A stretch of DNA of 64,000 bases from Sphingobacterium bambusae (GTDB lineage Bacteria > Bacteroidota > Bacteroidia > Sphingobacteriales > Sphingobacteriaceae), in contig NZ_CP138332.1 of NCBI RefSeq assembly GCF_033955345.1, positions 3,844,001 through 3,908,000 of the forward strand. The letters run 5' to 3'. The notes beneath the pieces were generated by a model. It did not search any database. It had not been told where the DNA came from and was given only the letters and a program-made list of their open reading frames with translations. Position numbers and translations under genes: made by a program. Of the stretch, positions 25,977 through 33,930 are shown piece by piece. The number at the start of each line of letters is the position of its first letter. Position 1 is the first letter of the stretch.

Positions 25977-26015
25977 GCGAAACTAAGCTACAATTACAGA
26001 GTGAAAAGCAATCTT

Positions 26016-26052
26016 AAAAACCGAAGGGCATCGAGCCTTTCGGTTTTTTTGT
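26016..26052 (+). terminator. Terminator after the HEPN operon
   Basis: ACCGAAGGG pairs with CCTTTCGGT (one G-T wobble) around a short loop and is followed by seven T. It lies about 40 bases after the HEPN gene stop. Confidence 0.85.
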
Positions 26053-26276
26053 TACAAGCAACGGATTAAGCGCAAAGTTACTTCGCCAGCTTGGCATGCG
26101 CCCTCCCTCCAAAATCCAGCGCACACAATAAAAATCTCACAAAATGGGTATCCGCAGAAAGAGCGGAACCTCCTTCGCTTCGCCATTTTGATCGATTTTT
26201 CTTTTTGCATGGCAAGCTCTTGTCTCGTCAAGGGTTGGCGTTAATCAATTTTTTGTTCCATTTAAATTTTTATGCC

Positions 26277-26735
26277 ATGAAAAACAGATCAATCGCCAAC
26301 GAACTACGTGTTTCCTACTACAGAAATGAAAAACTATTGGTAGAAGACTTCAAACACGTTAACAGCTCCAAGCTAATGGATAAGGTATTCCGAAAGATAT
26401 GGAATACGGATGAACTGGATGTGCGGGAAAGCTTTTACGCAATTTTCTTTAACAATAGGCTTGATGTTGTTGGTTACCGGAAGATTGCAGATGGAGGATT
26501 GGATAGTATTATGATTGATATTAGACTACTCATGTCCTCGGGACTGCTGTGCAATGCACTCAGGTTCGCGGTAGCTCATAACCATCCATCAGGAACGCTG
26601 AGGCCAAGCGGAGCCGATAGGGCGCTGACAAGAACGATAATTGAAGCGGGCAGTATCTTGAGTATGGAGCTTCTAGACCATATCATACTTACGACAGAGA
26701 GCTATTACTCTTTTAGGGATGAGGGAGACTTTTAA
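26277..26735 (+). CDS. RadC-like JAB-domain protein
   Basis: The 152-residue protein from the ATG at 26277 is a JAB/MPN-fold RadC domain without the N-terminal HhH part of chromosomal RadC (which is about 230 residues). The metal site is complete: AVAHNHPSGTLRPSGADRAL supplies His-x-His and the Asp eleven residues on, with the upstream Glu in DVRESFYAIFF. It ends DHIILTTESYYSFRDEG. Short RadC-like proteins are very common on Bacteroidota mobile elements. Their exact job is unsettled, and a link to DNA repair is doubtful. Confidence 0.9.
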   Translation: MKNRSIANELRVSYYRNEKLLVEDFKHVNSSKLMDKVFRKIWNTDELDVRESFYAIFFNNRLDVVGYRKIADGGLDSIMIDIRLLMSSGLLCNALRFAVAHNHPSGTLRPSGADRALTRTIIEAGSILSMELLDHIILTTESYYSFRDEGDF

Positions 26736-26811
26736 TTTCGATTTCTGTCCGTGGTATCGGTAAGAGCAATTATCTAGAGTACTACACTTCCATAAAGTCT
26801 CTTTAAAATTT

Positions 26812-26854
26812 AATTGCTACATAGCTGTTCATCCTGAACTTTTACCTACATTTG
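26812..26854 (+). promoter_or_regulatory. Promoter of the 26878 gene
   Basis: TACATTTG at 26847-26854 matches TAnnTTTG, and a partial TTG-type -33 box is near 26813-26816. It lies 24 bases before the ATG, so the leader is short. Confidence 0.55.
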
Positions 26855-26877
26855 TGCTACTGATATTAATTAACCTT

Positions 26878-27519
26878 ATGAAATACTTTCTTATTCTACT
26901 CTGCACAATCAGCTCTGGAAATGTAATCGCACAGCGTCTCTCTGTTACAGACACTCTTCTTTATGAAAAGATGGTCGATAAGGCTCAAGCTAAAAGTTTT
27001 AAAAATGGAATGGACGTATCTGTCTATATTGCCTCAGATAAAAATATCTATGCCGAAGGTGACACGCTAGTGTTAGGTAAACCTATTGGTGAAGGTAAGA
27101 GTGCTTTTAGCAAAAAGAGAAACTACGAGTATATTTTTTATGGAAAACCCGCTGGGGCAGCTTTGACCGGTATAAGGAATGTTGAAGAAAACTTTGAGGG
27201 GTATAAGGTAACCATTGAAAAAATACAATTGAACAAGGGGGCATTGGGTCTGGAAAACTACGTTTTTATCTATGCAAAGCCTTTAGCAAATACAGATTTT
27301 ACGATACTTTTCGATAAACACGTAACTATTACGATGCTGGATAACGCCATTAATAAGGGAGAGATTAAACCATTGCGTTCCACAAGACCATTGACTCGTG
27401 ACGAGGCTGTAGAGTTGCTCAAGAAGAAGAAAGAGGAATATGATTTGGATGTAATTTCTAAGGAAGAGTATGAATCTTTCCGCGAGAAACTTGTTCCCCT
27501 GATCAGATCATCAAAATAG
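26878..27519 (+). CDS. Secreted hypothetical protein with SHOCT-like tail
   Basis: From the ATG at 26878 the product has 213 residues, starting with a signal peptide (MKYFLILLCTISSGNVIAQ). The middle is a beta-rich domain (MDVSVYIASDKNIYAEGDTL, YEYIFYGKPAGAALTG) of no recognised family. The C-terminus (LLKKKKEEYDLDVISKEEYE then FREKLVPLI) looks like the SHOCT motif, a short oligomerisation helix pair. Its end is 3 bases before the next gene, so the two are co-transcribed. The function is unknown. Confidence 0.75.
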   Translation: MKYFLILLCTISSGNVIAQRLSVTDTLLYEKMVDKAQAKSFKNGMDVSVYIASDKNIYAEGDTLVLGKPIGEGKSAFSKKRNYEYIFYGKPAGAALTGIRNVEENFEGYKVTIEKIQLNKGALGLENYVFIYAKPLANTDFTILFDKHVTITMLDNAINKGEIKPLRSTRPLTRDEAVELLKKKKEEYDLDVISKEEYESFREKLVPLIRSSK

Positions 27520-27522
27520 TAC

Positions 27523-28128
27523 ATGCCTACTTCTGTTTACCAAATGAAAGATCCTATCCAAAGTCTGAACAATGCCAAAGATTTAATGGTGAATGCCCTG
27601 AGTAAACTAAAAAGTGACGATTTGAGAGATACGGTAACGATTGAAATTGCATGTGAAAAGCTTGCAGCATTTGACTTGGGTTGTCAGGGGACTGAAGAGT
27701 CCAGTAAAATTTTTCGAACACTACATAATAACGGATGCAATGATTTGCCTGCGGTCTATTGGTTTGAAATTATCTCAGAACATTCGGCGCAGCAAATTCG
27801 AGAACAATATTCAGTTCTAAAAGAAAGCATTGGCACAAGAACGATCCCATCTTTTAATAAAAGATATGATAAAACCTCTAAGATATTGTATGTTGGCAAG
27901 GGAAAGCAGAACATCTCCGGTCGAATGTTTTTGCATCTTGGCTACGAGAAACAAAAGATTAACTTACAAGGCTTACAGCTTTGTCACTGGGATTATAGCG
28001 GGGTTTTGAAAGGGTTAACACTTCGTTTAAACATTGTTTACTTCCCGAAAGATTTTAGAGAAATTGTCCCTTATTTCGAGAGATCTCTAGCTAAAGATAT
28101 ATTACCGCTAATTGGAAGACACTTGTAA
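27523..28128 (+). CDS. GIY-YIG nuclease-like protein
   Basis: This 201-residue protein ends in a domain resembling a GIY-YIG fold: LPAVYWFEIISEHS stands for the GIY strand, ILYVGKGKQNISGRMFLHLG for the YIG strand with the following Arg and His, and a later acidic region includes YFERSLAKDI, which could hold the metal-binding Glu. The first 60 residues are helical. A classic GIY-YIG motif has GIYxI...YIG. Here both are altered to VYWF and YVG, as in several mobile-element and single-protein variants. It could act as a defence or homing nuclease. It sits between the SHOCT-like protein and the PARIS-like gene. Confidence 0.65.
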   Translation: MPTSVYQMKDPIQSLNNAKDLMVNALSKLKSDDLRDTVTIEIACEKLAAFDLGCQGTEESSKIFRTLHNNGCNDLPAVYWFEIISEHSAQQIREQYSVLKESIGTRTIPSFNKRYDKTSKILYVGKGKQNISGRMFLHLGYEKQKINLQGLQLCHWDYSGVLKGLTLRLNIVYFPKDFREIVPYFERSLAKDILPLIGRHL

Positions 28129-28380
28129 AATGTCTATCAAAATTGATCTAATTTGAAACATCAATAGAACACAGTAAAATGGAACAAAATCAATATGCAA
28201 CAGAACAACCTGAAGATTTGATATAATCAAAAGGTTTAAAGCGCTAGTCCAATATCACAAAACCTTTTTTCTTTAAAGAAGGTGCAGACCAGCTTACAGT
28301 AGATGTAAATCGTCAGAAAGAGTGGACAGGCTATTTTTTTTAACTTAAAAAGTGTTTTCTTCAAAAAATCATCAGATTAT

Positions 28381-28424
28381 GTACGTCGTTAATCTAATGT
28401 CTCTAATCTAGTTTATAGACGTAC
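28381..28424. promoter_or_regulatory. Inverted repeat upstream of the ATPase-DUF4435 gene
   Basis: GTACGTC at 28381-28387 and GACGTAC at 28418-28424 frame two AATCTA direct repeats (28390-28409). A -7-like TACCTTTA overlaps the right arm, 30 bases before the start codon. It could be an operator or the promoter-proximal control site of this gene. The rest of the 325-base gap (28129-28453) shows no coding frame. Confidence 0.45.
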
Positions 28425-28453
28425 CTTTATATCACAAATAAACTTTCTAAATT

Positions 28454-30073
28454 ATGACAGATAGCAAATACAAATTTACAGTAAATACCTCAAAAAGTGG
28501 AGTCCTAAATATAGCATTAACGGAGGGGCAAGCACTATTTGTTCTTGGAGCGAATGGTGTTGGAAAATCCACTTTAATGCATAATCTTTTTGCACAAAAT
28601 TTTAATCACACTAGAAGAATTTTAGCCCATCGACAAACTTGGTTTCATTCAAATGCTATGGATATGACCGCCTCAAGTAAAAAGCAAAATGAAGCTTATA
28701 TGAAGAGTTCCGACCAAAATCCAGATTCAAGATGGAAGGATGAATATTCTACTATAAGGTCATCAATTTCTATATTTGATTTGATTAATTCAGAAAATAT
28801 TAGGGCTAGAGGTATTGCTGATGCGGTTGATCAAGATAATTTGACAAATGCAAAAGCCCTTTCAAATGCTCAAGCCCCATTGCAAGCGATAAATGAACTT
28901 TTAGCGTTATCTAATATATCTATTAAGATAACTCTGGGAAAAGACGAACAATTATTTGCTTCAAAAAATGGGGGTGAACCTTACAGTATTGCAGAGCTAT
29001 CCGATGGAGAAAGAAATGCCCTGTTAATATGTTCAGACGTTTTAACAACGGAACCAAATCAACTTATTATTTTGGATGAACCGGAAAGACATTTACACCG
29101 CTCAATAATTTCTCCGTTATTATCTTCTTTATTCCAAAAGAGGAAAGATTGTGTTTTCGTGATTTCTACACACGACGTATTCTTGCCAATAGACCATTCA
29201 GAGGCAAGCGTATTATTATTAAGAAGTTGCCAGTGGGATGGAAAATATATAAAAGATTGGGACGCCGATTTGATTTCTGAAGCAGATGAGGTTCCTATTT
29301 CTGTTAAACGAGAAATACTTGGCTCTAAGAGGAATATTCTATTTGTTGAAGGCGAGTATGATAGCTTGGATAGGCAAATCTATTCATTAATTTATCCAAA
29401 TGTTACAATTATACCACAGGGTAGTTGTACCCAAGTTGAGCGTGCAGTTGAGGGAATAAAAGGAACGGAGAACTTACATTGGATTAACTCTTATGGTCTA
29501 ATCGATGCCGATGATAGAACAGAGGAGCAAATTAAAAATTTGTTCGATAAAGGAATTGTAGCGCTAAATTGCTATTCTGTAGAGGCTCTTTATTATAATT
29601 TAGAAATAATAAAAAGAATTGCAAAAAGATTTTCAGATGTATTGGGGCAAGATGAAGGCATTCTTTTGCAAAATGCGACATCAGGAATCATTGACGAACT
29701 TAAAAAACATAAAATACGGCTTTGTTCTAGGCTTTGCGAGAAACAAGTTAGAAATAACGCAATGTCAGGATTGCCCAACCATAAAAATATTCAAGAAAAC
29801 GATTATTTTGAGATTAAGATTAGTCTAAGAGAAATTCGCGAAAAGGAAGAGGCATACTTTGATAAATTAGTATCCGAAGACAATTTAAACGGTTTAATTT
29901 CGCGTTATCCAATTCGAGAAACACCTGTATTGACAAAAATTACAGCAGGGCTGGGTATGAATAGAGATAAATACGAAAGTGCTGTAAGAAAACTAATAGT
30001 TGATGATGAGGGAACAAGAGAATTTTTTAAAGTATTGCTTCAGCCTTTGACGATATTGATTGATAAAGAATGA
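28454..30073 (+). CDS. ATPase fused to DUF4435 (PARIS-like single-protein defence candidate)
   Basis: In this 539-residue protein the first part (about 1-260) is an ABC-type AAA ATPase with Walker A GANGVGKST (32-40), an LSDGERNALL signature (about 181-190), Walker B LIILDEPERHLH and the switch ISTHD. The second part (about 285-530) fits DUF4435, with RNILFVEGEYDSLDRQIY and the acidic YGLIDADDR expected of its TOPRIM-like fold. The two-gene PARIS phage-defence system pairs an AAA_15 protein (AriA) with a DUF4435 effector (AriB), and fused versions are known. This gene has that fused arrangement and lies near the island's right end, a common place for defence cargo. The function is inferred from domains. 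Confidence 0.8.
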   Translation: MTDSKYKFTVNTSKSGVLNIALTEGQALFVLGANGVGKSTLMHNLFAQNFNHTRRILAHRQTWFHSNAMDMTASSKKQNEAYMKSSDQNPDSRWKDEYSTIRSSISIFDLINSENIRARGIADAVDQDNLTNAKALSNAQAPLQAINELLALSNISIKITLGKDEQLFASKNGGEPYSIAELSDGERNALLICSDVLTTEPNQLIILDEPERHLHRSIISPLLSSLFQKRKDCVFVISTHDVFLPIDHSEASVLLLRSCQWDGKYIKDWDADLISEADEVPISVKREILGSKRNILFVEGEYDSLDRQIYSLIYPNVTIIPQGSCTQVERAVEGIKGTENLHWINSYGLIDADDRTEEQIKNLFDKGIVALNCYSVEALYYNLEIIKRIAKRFSDVLGQDEGILLQNATSGIIDELKKHKIRLCSRLCEKQVRNNAMSGLPNHKNIQENDYFEIKISLREIREKEEAYFDKLVSEDNLNGLISRYPIRETPVLTKITAGLGMNRDKYESAVRKLIVDDEGTREFFKVLLQPLTILIDKE

Positions 30074-30347
30074 AAATTGATCCTCATGTATTTTGAATAA
30101 TTATTTGTTCCAAAAGCTTATTGGATTGAAATATTTTTGGTATTTTAATACTGGAGCTCCAAAACCCAATCCCGAATGAGCATCTTCCATTTTTTACCTT
30201 TATGTTGTCAATCTAAATTTTATCAAATTCTTTCATTTTAATTTTGGATTTTCTTAAATTTGATCAATCATCCATCAAAGTAAATGAGAGTAAACAGGTG
30301 AGCGGTTCTTTAGATTTTTTTTATTTTATTGATATTTAGATATTTGC
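30074..30347. other. Gene-free AT-rich stretch before the right island end
   Basis: There is no credible coding frame. The sequence is very AT-rich with T runs near 30316-30330. No operator or repeat of note was recognised. Confidence 0.5.
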
Positions 30348-30376
30348 GAATGGTAGGTTGCGTCCTGCCACCCCCA
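30348..30376 (+). repeat. Degenerate copy of the tRNA-Pro 3' end
   Basis: GTAGGTTGCGTCCTGCCACC followed by CCCAC resembles the T arm and acceptor end of tRNA-Pro (GTAGGTTCGAATCCTGCCAC plus CCCGAC) with a few changes. It lies 110-140 bases before the exact att copy at 30486 and suggests an older or second integration boundary. Confidence 0.6.
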
Positions 30377-30414
30377 CAAAAAAAGCTCGACGAAAGTCGG
30401 GCTTTTTTTGTGGG
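30373..30414. terminator. Strong hairpin at the island's right end
   Basis: A 19-bp stem (30373-30391 with 30396-30414, one G-T wobble, GAAA tetraloop) contains the A7/T7 tracts inside the stem. It can work as a terminator in either direction and would insulate the island from the flanking chromosome. Confidence 0.75.
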
Positions 30415-30485
30415 CGGTAGATTCGAACCGTGGTTCGATCCGTTGGAGCTTCAGGGTTTGAGTTTGGGGGCTGAGGGGCTGAAGC

Positions 30486-30608
30486 AATCCTGCCACCCCG
30501 ACAACACTTACGATAAGTAAATGTCAAAAACCCGCAAATCTCACTATTAAGCGGTTTTTTTTCGAAGCAGAGTCCTGCAAACAATATCAATAAAAATGTG
30601 AGCAATTA
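30486..30608 (+). repeat. Right attachment site (attR) of the island
   Basis: The first 35 bases (30486-30520) equal 1850-1884 exactly. The next 90 bases match 1885-1979 with several substitutions and a short deletion, including a related terminator hairpin and the shared tail GAGCAATTA. This is the far boundary of the tRNA-Pro island. The long, imperfect match beyond the core implies that the element brought its own diverged copy of the tRNA-downstream region. Confidence 0.85.
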
Positions 30609-30622
30609 AGTAAGTCCACCTA

Positions 30623-30776
30623 GTGCTAAAATCCCCCAAGGCGGCTTTCGCCTCATGTCGCACACAGTCGCTATGTGGACAGCTTGAAACAAGCGACTTG
30701 GCAAAATAGCTCCTCTTTCGTATCTTAGATATGGCTAAGCTACTTCGCCAAGTCGCTGTGTCGTTATGCGGTAGCT
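30623..30776 (+). repeat. attC-like spacer 1 of the cassette array
   Basis: GTGCTAAAATCCCCC (30623-30637) matches a motif found in the three later spacers. It is followed by a double-stem palindrome: AGCGACTTGGC/GCCAAGTCGCT (30692-30702 with 30747-30757) and inner TAGCT/AGCTA (30707-30711 with 30738-30742). A GTTATGCGG string then precedes the next gene. Two nested stems plus a GTTA-type end resemble integron attC sites. Confidence 0.6.
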
Positions 30777-30790
30777 TAAAAGACAACGCC

Positions 30791-31366
30791 ATGAAAATGA
30801 AATTTTACATATTGACAATTTTAGCCTTCAGCTTTTTTTCTTGTTCTACAGACAAAAAGCAGACAATAGAAGATTCAAATAGTATGCTTAAACTTTATAA
30901 ACGAATTGACAACCAACTTTACTATTGGGAGACTTGGGACAAAAATGAAAAAAGCGCGATAGTTCATTGGGGAATTGTTGGACAAACTGGACAAAATAGA
31001 GAAGTTAAAAGCGGACTTTTTTCAGATTTTCGTAAAGCTGTTCAAAAAGAAATTGACGAGAAACTAAAAGAAGGTTATGCAGAATTTGACGAAGACAATT
31101 ACGCATTTTTAGATATAGAATACAAGGTTGACGGCTTTGGAACTGAAAAAGACTTGGACAAGCGACACCGACTTGAAGAAAAAATGGACGAAGTTTTAGG
31201 TTGGACAGGACTTGGTCATACTGACGGTTGAAGCATCGGAAGCGGAACAATGGAAGTTGGTTGTATTGTGGTTGACTTTGAGATTGCTAAAAAAGTAATT
31301 GAAGAAAAACTGAAAGACACCGAATTTGGCGACTATTCAAGAATAATAAAAATGAACAATGAATAA
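30791..31366 (+). pseudogene. WGR-like lipoprotein gene with in-frame stop
   Basis: Reading from the ATG at 30791 gives a lipoprotein signal (MKMKFYILTILAFSFFSC) and a domain with DNQLYYWETWDKNEKSAIVH then WGIVGQTGQNREVKSG, resembling WGR-type domains. The frame stops at a TGA (31229-31231) after GLGHTDG. It then continues, still in frame, with SIGSGTMEVGCIVVDFEIAK and ends at 31366. One base change (TGA from GGA) would restore a 191-residue protein reading HTDGGSIGSGTMEVG. It is likely a recently inactivated first cassette gene. Use as a shortened 146-residue protein cannot be excluded. Confidence 0.75.
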
Positions 31367-31546
31367 AAGCCGACCGCATGACATCGCATTGGCAATAGGC
31401 GGGCTGAGCGACTTCGTATCAGCGGAAGTGCAAAATTCAACTTCTGTTTTTCGTGTCAAGTTTAGTGCTAAAAATCCCGCCTGAACGCACAGTCCGAAAA
31501 TGTTCACGGTCATTGTAGAGCGACACAAATTAAACAATAAAAAATA
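31367..31546 (+). repeat. attC-like spacer 2 of the cassette array
   Basis: This 180-base gap carries GGCGGGCTGAGCG at 31398-31410 and GTGCTAAAAATCCCGCC at 31465-31481. GGCGGG can pair with CCCGCC to form a hairpin with a loop of about 70 bases. The same two motifs recur in spacers 3 and 4. Confidence 0.6.
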
Positions 31547-32335
31547 TTGAAATTGGAAATAGCACAAGGAATTATTATACCAGTTGTTGCAGACTTTGTT
31601 TTAAATCCTGACGTTTTTTATGGGGACGAATTAACAGGAATTTATTTTCAGACAGAGGACGAACAATATGGACGAATAACATTTGAAAACTTAGATGCTT
31701 TAAAAATTTGTAGAGGAGAAAATTTGCCGTTTGTTAACAATTGGGAAGATGGACAAAAATATCCTTGGATATATAAAATTGAAAATTCAAACTGGCTAAA
31801 AGAACGTTTCGACTACGAGGATGAAAACTATGGTAGCTCTTACGAATTTGGTAGGAACGTGAACGAAATGCTCACAGACTTTTCGCACTATGTTTTCAAA
31901 TTCCATGACCAATTTGTTGAAGTCATAGCAAGAGGATTTTGGTTTGAGCAAGACAAAACAAGTTTATTTAAAAGAGAACTTCAATTTGGACACCCATTTT
32001 TAAACTTGCCAAACAATAGTATGGAGAAATTTATTTCACACAATTTGACTTGCCAAGTAATAATGAACTCAACTCCTCAGGACAAACTTGTTGCAGACGC
32101 TAAATTTTGCTCGCAAAAGCTAATTGAATTTGCACTAGAACTTGATGGAGAAGCATCGGTGAACAATTCGCTAATATTATCATATAGAAGTGGAAAACTA
32201 ATCAGCAGTTTAAGAGGATATTTTGGAAAGCAAATTGTCGAATTTGACGGTGTTGCAAAACTAGCAGACGTCCAACCCTATATTGAAAAGTACATTGGAG
32301 AAGTTTATGATAGAAGAAAAGCAATGGGGAAATAA
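31547..32335 (+). CDS. Unrecognised cassette protein (262 residues)
   Basis: The start must be the TTG at 31547: there is an in-frame stop 9 bases upstream, and the first internal ATG is over 100 residues in. The product has no signal peptide or membrane helix. It is acidic and aromatic in the first half (PDVFYGDELTGIYFQTEDEQ), and the second half reads IMNSTPQDKLVADAKFCSQK and LILSYRSGKLISSLRGYFGK. It matches no family I can name. It is one single-gene cassette between two related spacers. Confidence 0.7.
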   Translation: MKLEIAQGIIIPVVADFVLNPDVFYGDELTGIYFQTEDEQYGRITFENLDALKICRGENLPFVNNWEDGQKYPWIYKIENSNWLKERFDYEDENYGSSYEFGRNVNEMLTDFSHYVFKFHDQFVEVIARGFWFEQDKTSLFKRELQFGHPFLNLPNNSMEKFISHNLTCQVIMNSTPQDKLVADAKFCSQKLIEFALELDGEASVNNSLILSYRSGKLISSLRGYFGKQIVEFDGVAKLADVQPYIEKYIGEVYDRRKAMGK

Positions 32336-32493
32336 ACAATGAACAGCTAACACGGTTTTTGCGTCAGGCGGGCTGACGTACAAACTTGGAGCTTCTATTG
32401 AACTCTAATTATAAATTGAAACTTTGTGCTCTGAATCCCGCCACTTCGCCAAGCGCGCAACCGCTAGCACCGATTTTAGGACGACAGAAAGTA
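32336..32493 (+). repeat. attC-like spacer 3 of the cassette array
   Basis: The outer arms are GCTAACACGGTTTTTGCG (32346-32363) and GCGCAACCGCTAGCACC (32455-32471). Within them are GGCGGGCTGACG (32367-32378) and GTGCTCTGAATCCCGCC (32426-32442). GCG/CGC, GGT/ACC and GGCGGG/CCCGCC pairs are in nested order, giving an attC-like folded site of about 126 bases. Confidence 0.6.
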
Positions 32494-32682
32494 ATGAAGG
32501 AACAAGAAATCATAAAAGCAATTAATAAGATTGAAGGAATTGGCGGGATGACCGTTAACGAACGACTTTATGTTTGCGGGCTTATGGACGAATTCGAAAA
32601 CGCATTAATTAAAGATAAAGCGAAGAAAATATTAGAACTTTTGGGTGTTGACAAACCCTCAATTGATAAAATAGTAAAATAA
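32494..32682 (+). CDS. Small cassette protein (62 residues)
   Basis: This short basic/acidic helical protein (MKEQEIIKAINKIEGIGGMT ... AKKILELLGVDKPSIDKIVK) starts at the ATG at 32494. Its stop overlaps the next ATG by one base (TAATG), so the two genes form a coupled pair within one cassette. The pairing of a 62-residue with a 148-residue protein resembles toxin-antitoxin or immunity pairs, but no family is recognised. Confidence 0.65.
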   Translation: MKEQEIIKAINKIEGIGGMTVNERLYVCGLMDEFENALIKDKAKKILELLGVDKPSIDKIVK

Positions 32683-33128
32683 TGGAGCTATCGAACAACA
32701 ACGCCAAGACTTTATTGCTTGACACACATCAAGACATTGAAGAATATGCGGACACTTTGGTTACTAATATTCTTGACAAAAGGGAGTTTAATTTTTTGAC
32801 TTATCCTCCAAATTGTGGTTTGACAGAATTGGAAATTGAGGAACTAAAAAAGCTCGATAATAATGAAAATTTAAAAAATGCTTTAAGGAAAGTTATTGCG
32901 GACAATTCAGCAGGTATTGTCTTCAATATGCTAAACTTATTTGACGGAACTGGTTTTCCAAAAAACGACAATGAAGATTGGACTGGATTAAAAGTCATAG
33001 ACGAAGAACCTGCTAAAAAATCCGAACCAGTTGACGACTGGTTACATGACAAATTTTATGAAACTTATTGGGACTGGAAAAAAGTAAGAGGCAACAAAAA
33101 TTGGAAACTGGACACATACGAAGAATAG
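32682..33128 (+). CDS. Unrecognised acidic cassette protein (148 residues)
   Basis: The product is strongly acidic, with a helical first half (HQDIEEYADTLVTNILDKRE and ELEIEELKKLDNNENLKNAL) and a tryptophan-rich end (WLHDKFYETYWDWKKVRGNK). There is no signal peptide. It is coupled to the 62-residue protein upstream by a TAATG overlap. No known family was recognised; its acidity and small size would fit an immunity or antitoxin-like partner, which is speculation. Confidence 0.65.
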   Translation: MELSNNNAKTLLLDTHQDIEEYADTLVTNILDKREFNFLTYPPNCGLTELEIEELKKLDNNENLKNALRKVIADNSAGIVFNMLNLFDGTGFPKNDNEDWTGLKVIDEEPAKKSEPVDDWLHDKFYETYWDWKKVRGNKNWKLDTYEE

Positions 33129-33285
33129 AAAATGGTGCTAATAAGGGTTGCCAAAAGCGAGGCTGAACGGTTTCGATTGAATATTTGTACAAGGTTTAAC
33201 TTTGGTTCCTCATTGAGCTTTTGTGCTAAAAATCCCTACCATCGCCAATACATAAAACGTTAGCAGCAACCTTAACAGAAACAAG
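33129..33285 (+). repeat. attC-like spacer 4 of the cassette array
   Basis: TGCTAATAAGGGTTGC (33137-33152) faces CGTTAGCAGCAACC (33258-33271). Between them are AGCGAGGCTGAACG (33157-33170) and GTGCTAAAAATCCCTACC (33223-33240). The pattern and spacing are the same as in spacers 2 and 3. The GTTAGCAGC end is close to the next gene start. Confidence 0.6.
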
Positions 33286-33930
33286 ATGGACAACGAAAGA
33301 GCAAAATATATTATAGGTTACTTTTCCAACTTACTGTCAAGTGTGGAGCGAATGGCTATTAAGCATACCACTTCAACCTATAAAATTAACAACTCAACTT
33401 CTGACAATACTTCCTTGACAAAAGTTTACAGAGAAAGAGGCTGGTTGACATCCGACCAAAACGTTCTTGACCTGCTTAAAGACGGTTATGACAATTTTGA
33501 GTTAAATGTGGCAAATAGAATTTTAAACCAAGACAGCGATAAGGTATTTTTCAATAACTGCCCGAAATGTAATAAGCTTGCAAGGACACCTTACGCTAGA
33601 CAATGCCGACATTGTGGACACAGCTGGCACGAATTGACGGTTGCTCAATTTAAACTCAATAGTTCCTTTCAGTTGACAGGTCGACAATTTTTCCTTTTAG
33701 GCGAGGTAACAAAAGGAGAAATTAAGCAAGGACAATTTATGGACTTGACAATGTTGGGGCTGAATAAGAAGCCGAAAATTGAAGCTGTTGAATTTACTCT
33801 AAAACGACAAGACGGAAAAGTTTGGGAGGACATTGGACTTGGGACAAACGACCTAACAGAAAATGATAAAGAGTATCTAAAAAATATAGGTTCCTTTGGG
33901 ACACCATTTGACATAATTAAAGAGCGATGA
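33286..33930 (+). CDS. Cassette protein with a zinc ribbon (214 residues)
   Basis: This soluble protein has a central four-cysteine zinc ribbon (NNCPKCNKLARTPYARQCRH then CGHSWHEL, near residues 91-115). The first part is helical (SNLLSSVERMAIKHTTSTYK), and the rest (KKPKIEAVEFTLKRQDGKVW) is probably beta-rich. No wider family is recognised. It occupies its own cassette between spacers 4 and 5. Whether it binds nucleic acid or protein is unknown. Confidence 0.7.
   Translation: MDNERAKYIIGYFSNLLSSVERMAIKHTTSTYKINNSTSDNTSLTKVYRERGWLTSDQNVLDLLKDGYDNFELNVANRILNQDSDKVFFNNCPKCNKLARTPYARQCRHCGHSWHELTVAQFKLNSSFQLTGRQFFLLGEVTKGEIKQGQFMDLTMLGLNKKPKIEAVEFTLKRQDGKVWEDIGLGTNDLTENDKEYLKNIGSFGTPFDIIKER

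Noticed and set aside
30415..30490. GGTTCGATCC-like T-arm string suggesting a second tRNA
   Set aside because: No acceptor or anticodon stem can be formed around it.
30336..30605. Similar - strand frame over the attR region (TYRKCCRGGRI)
   Set aside because: It arises because the tRNA end is duplicated there; it is the same antisense artefact.
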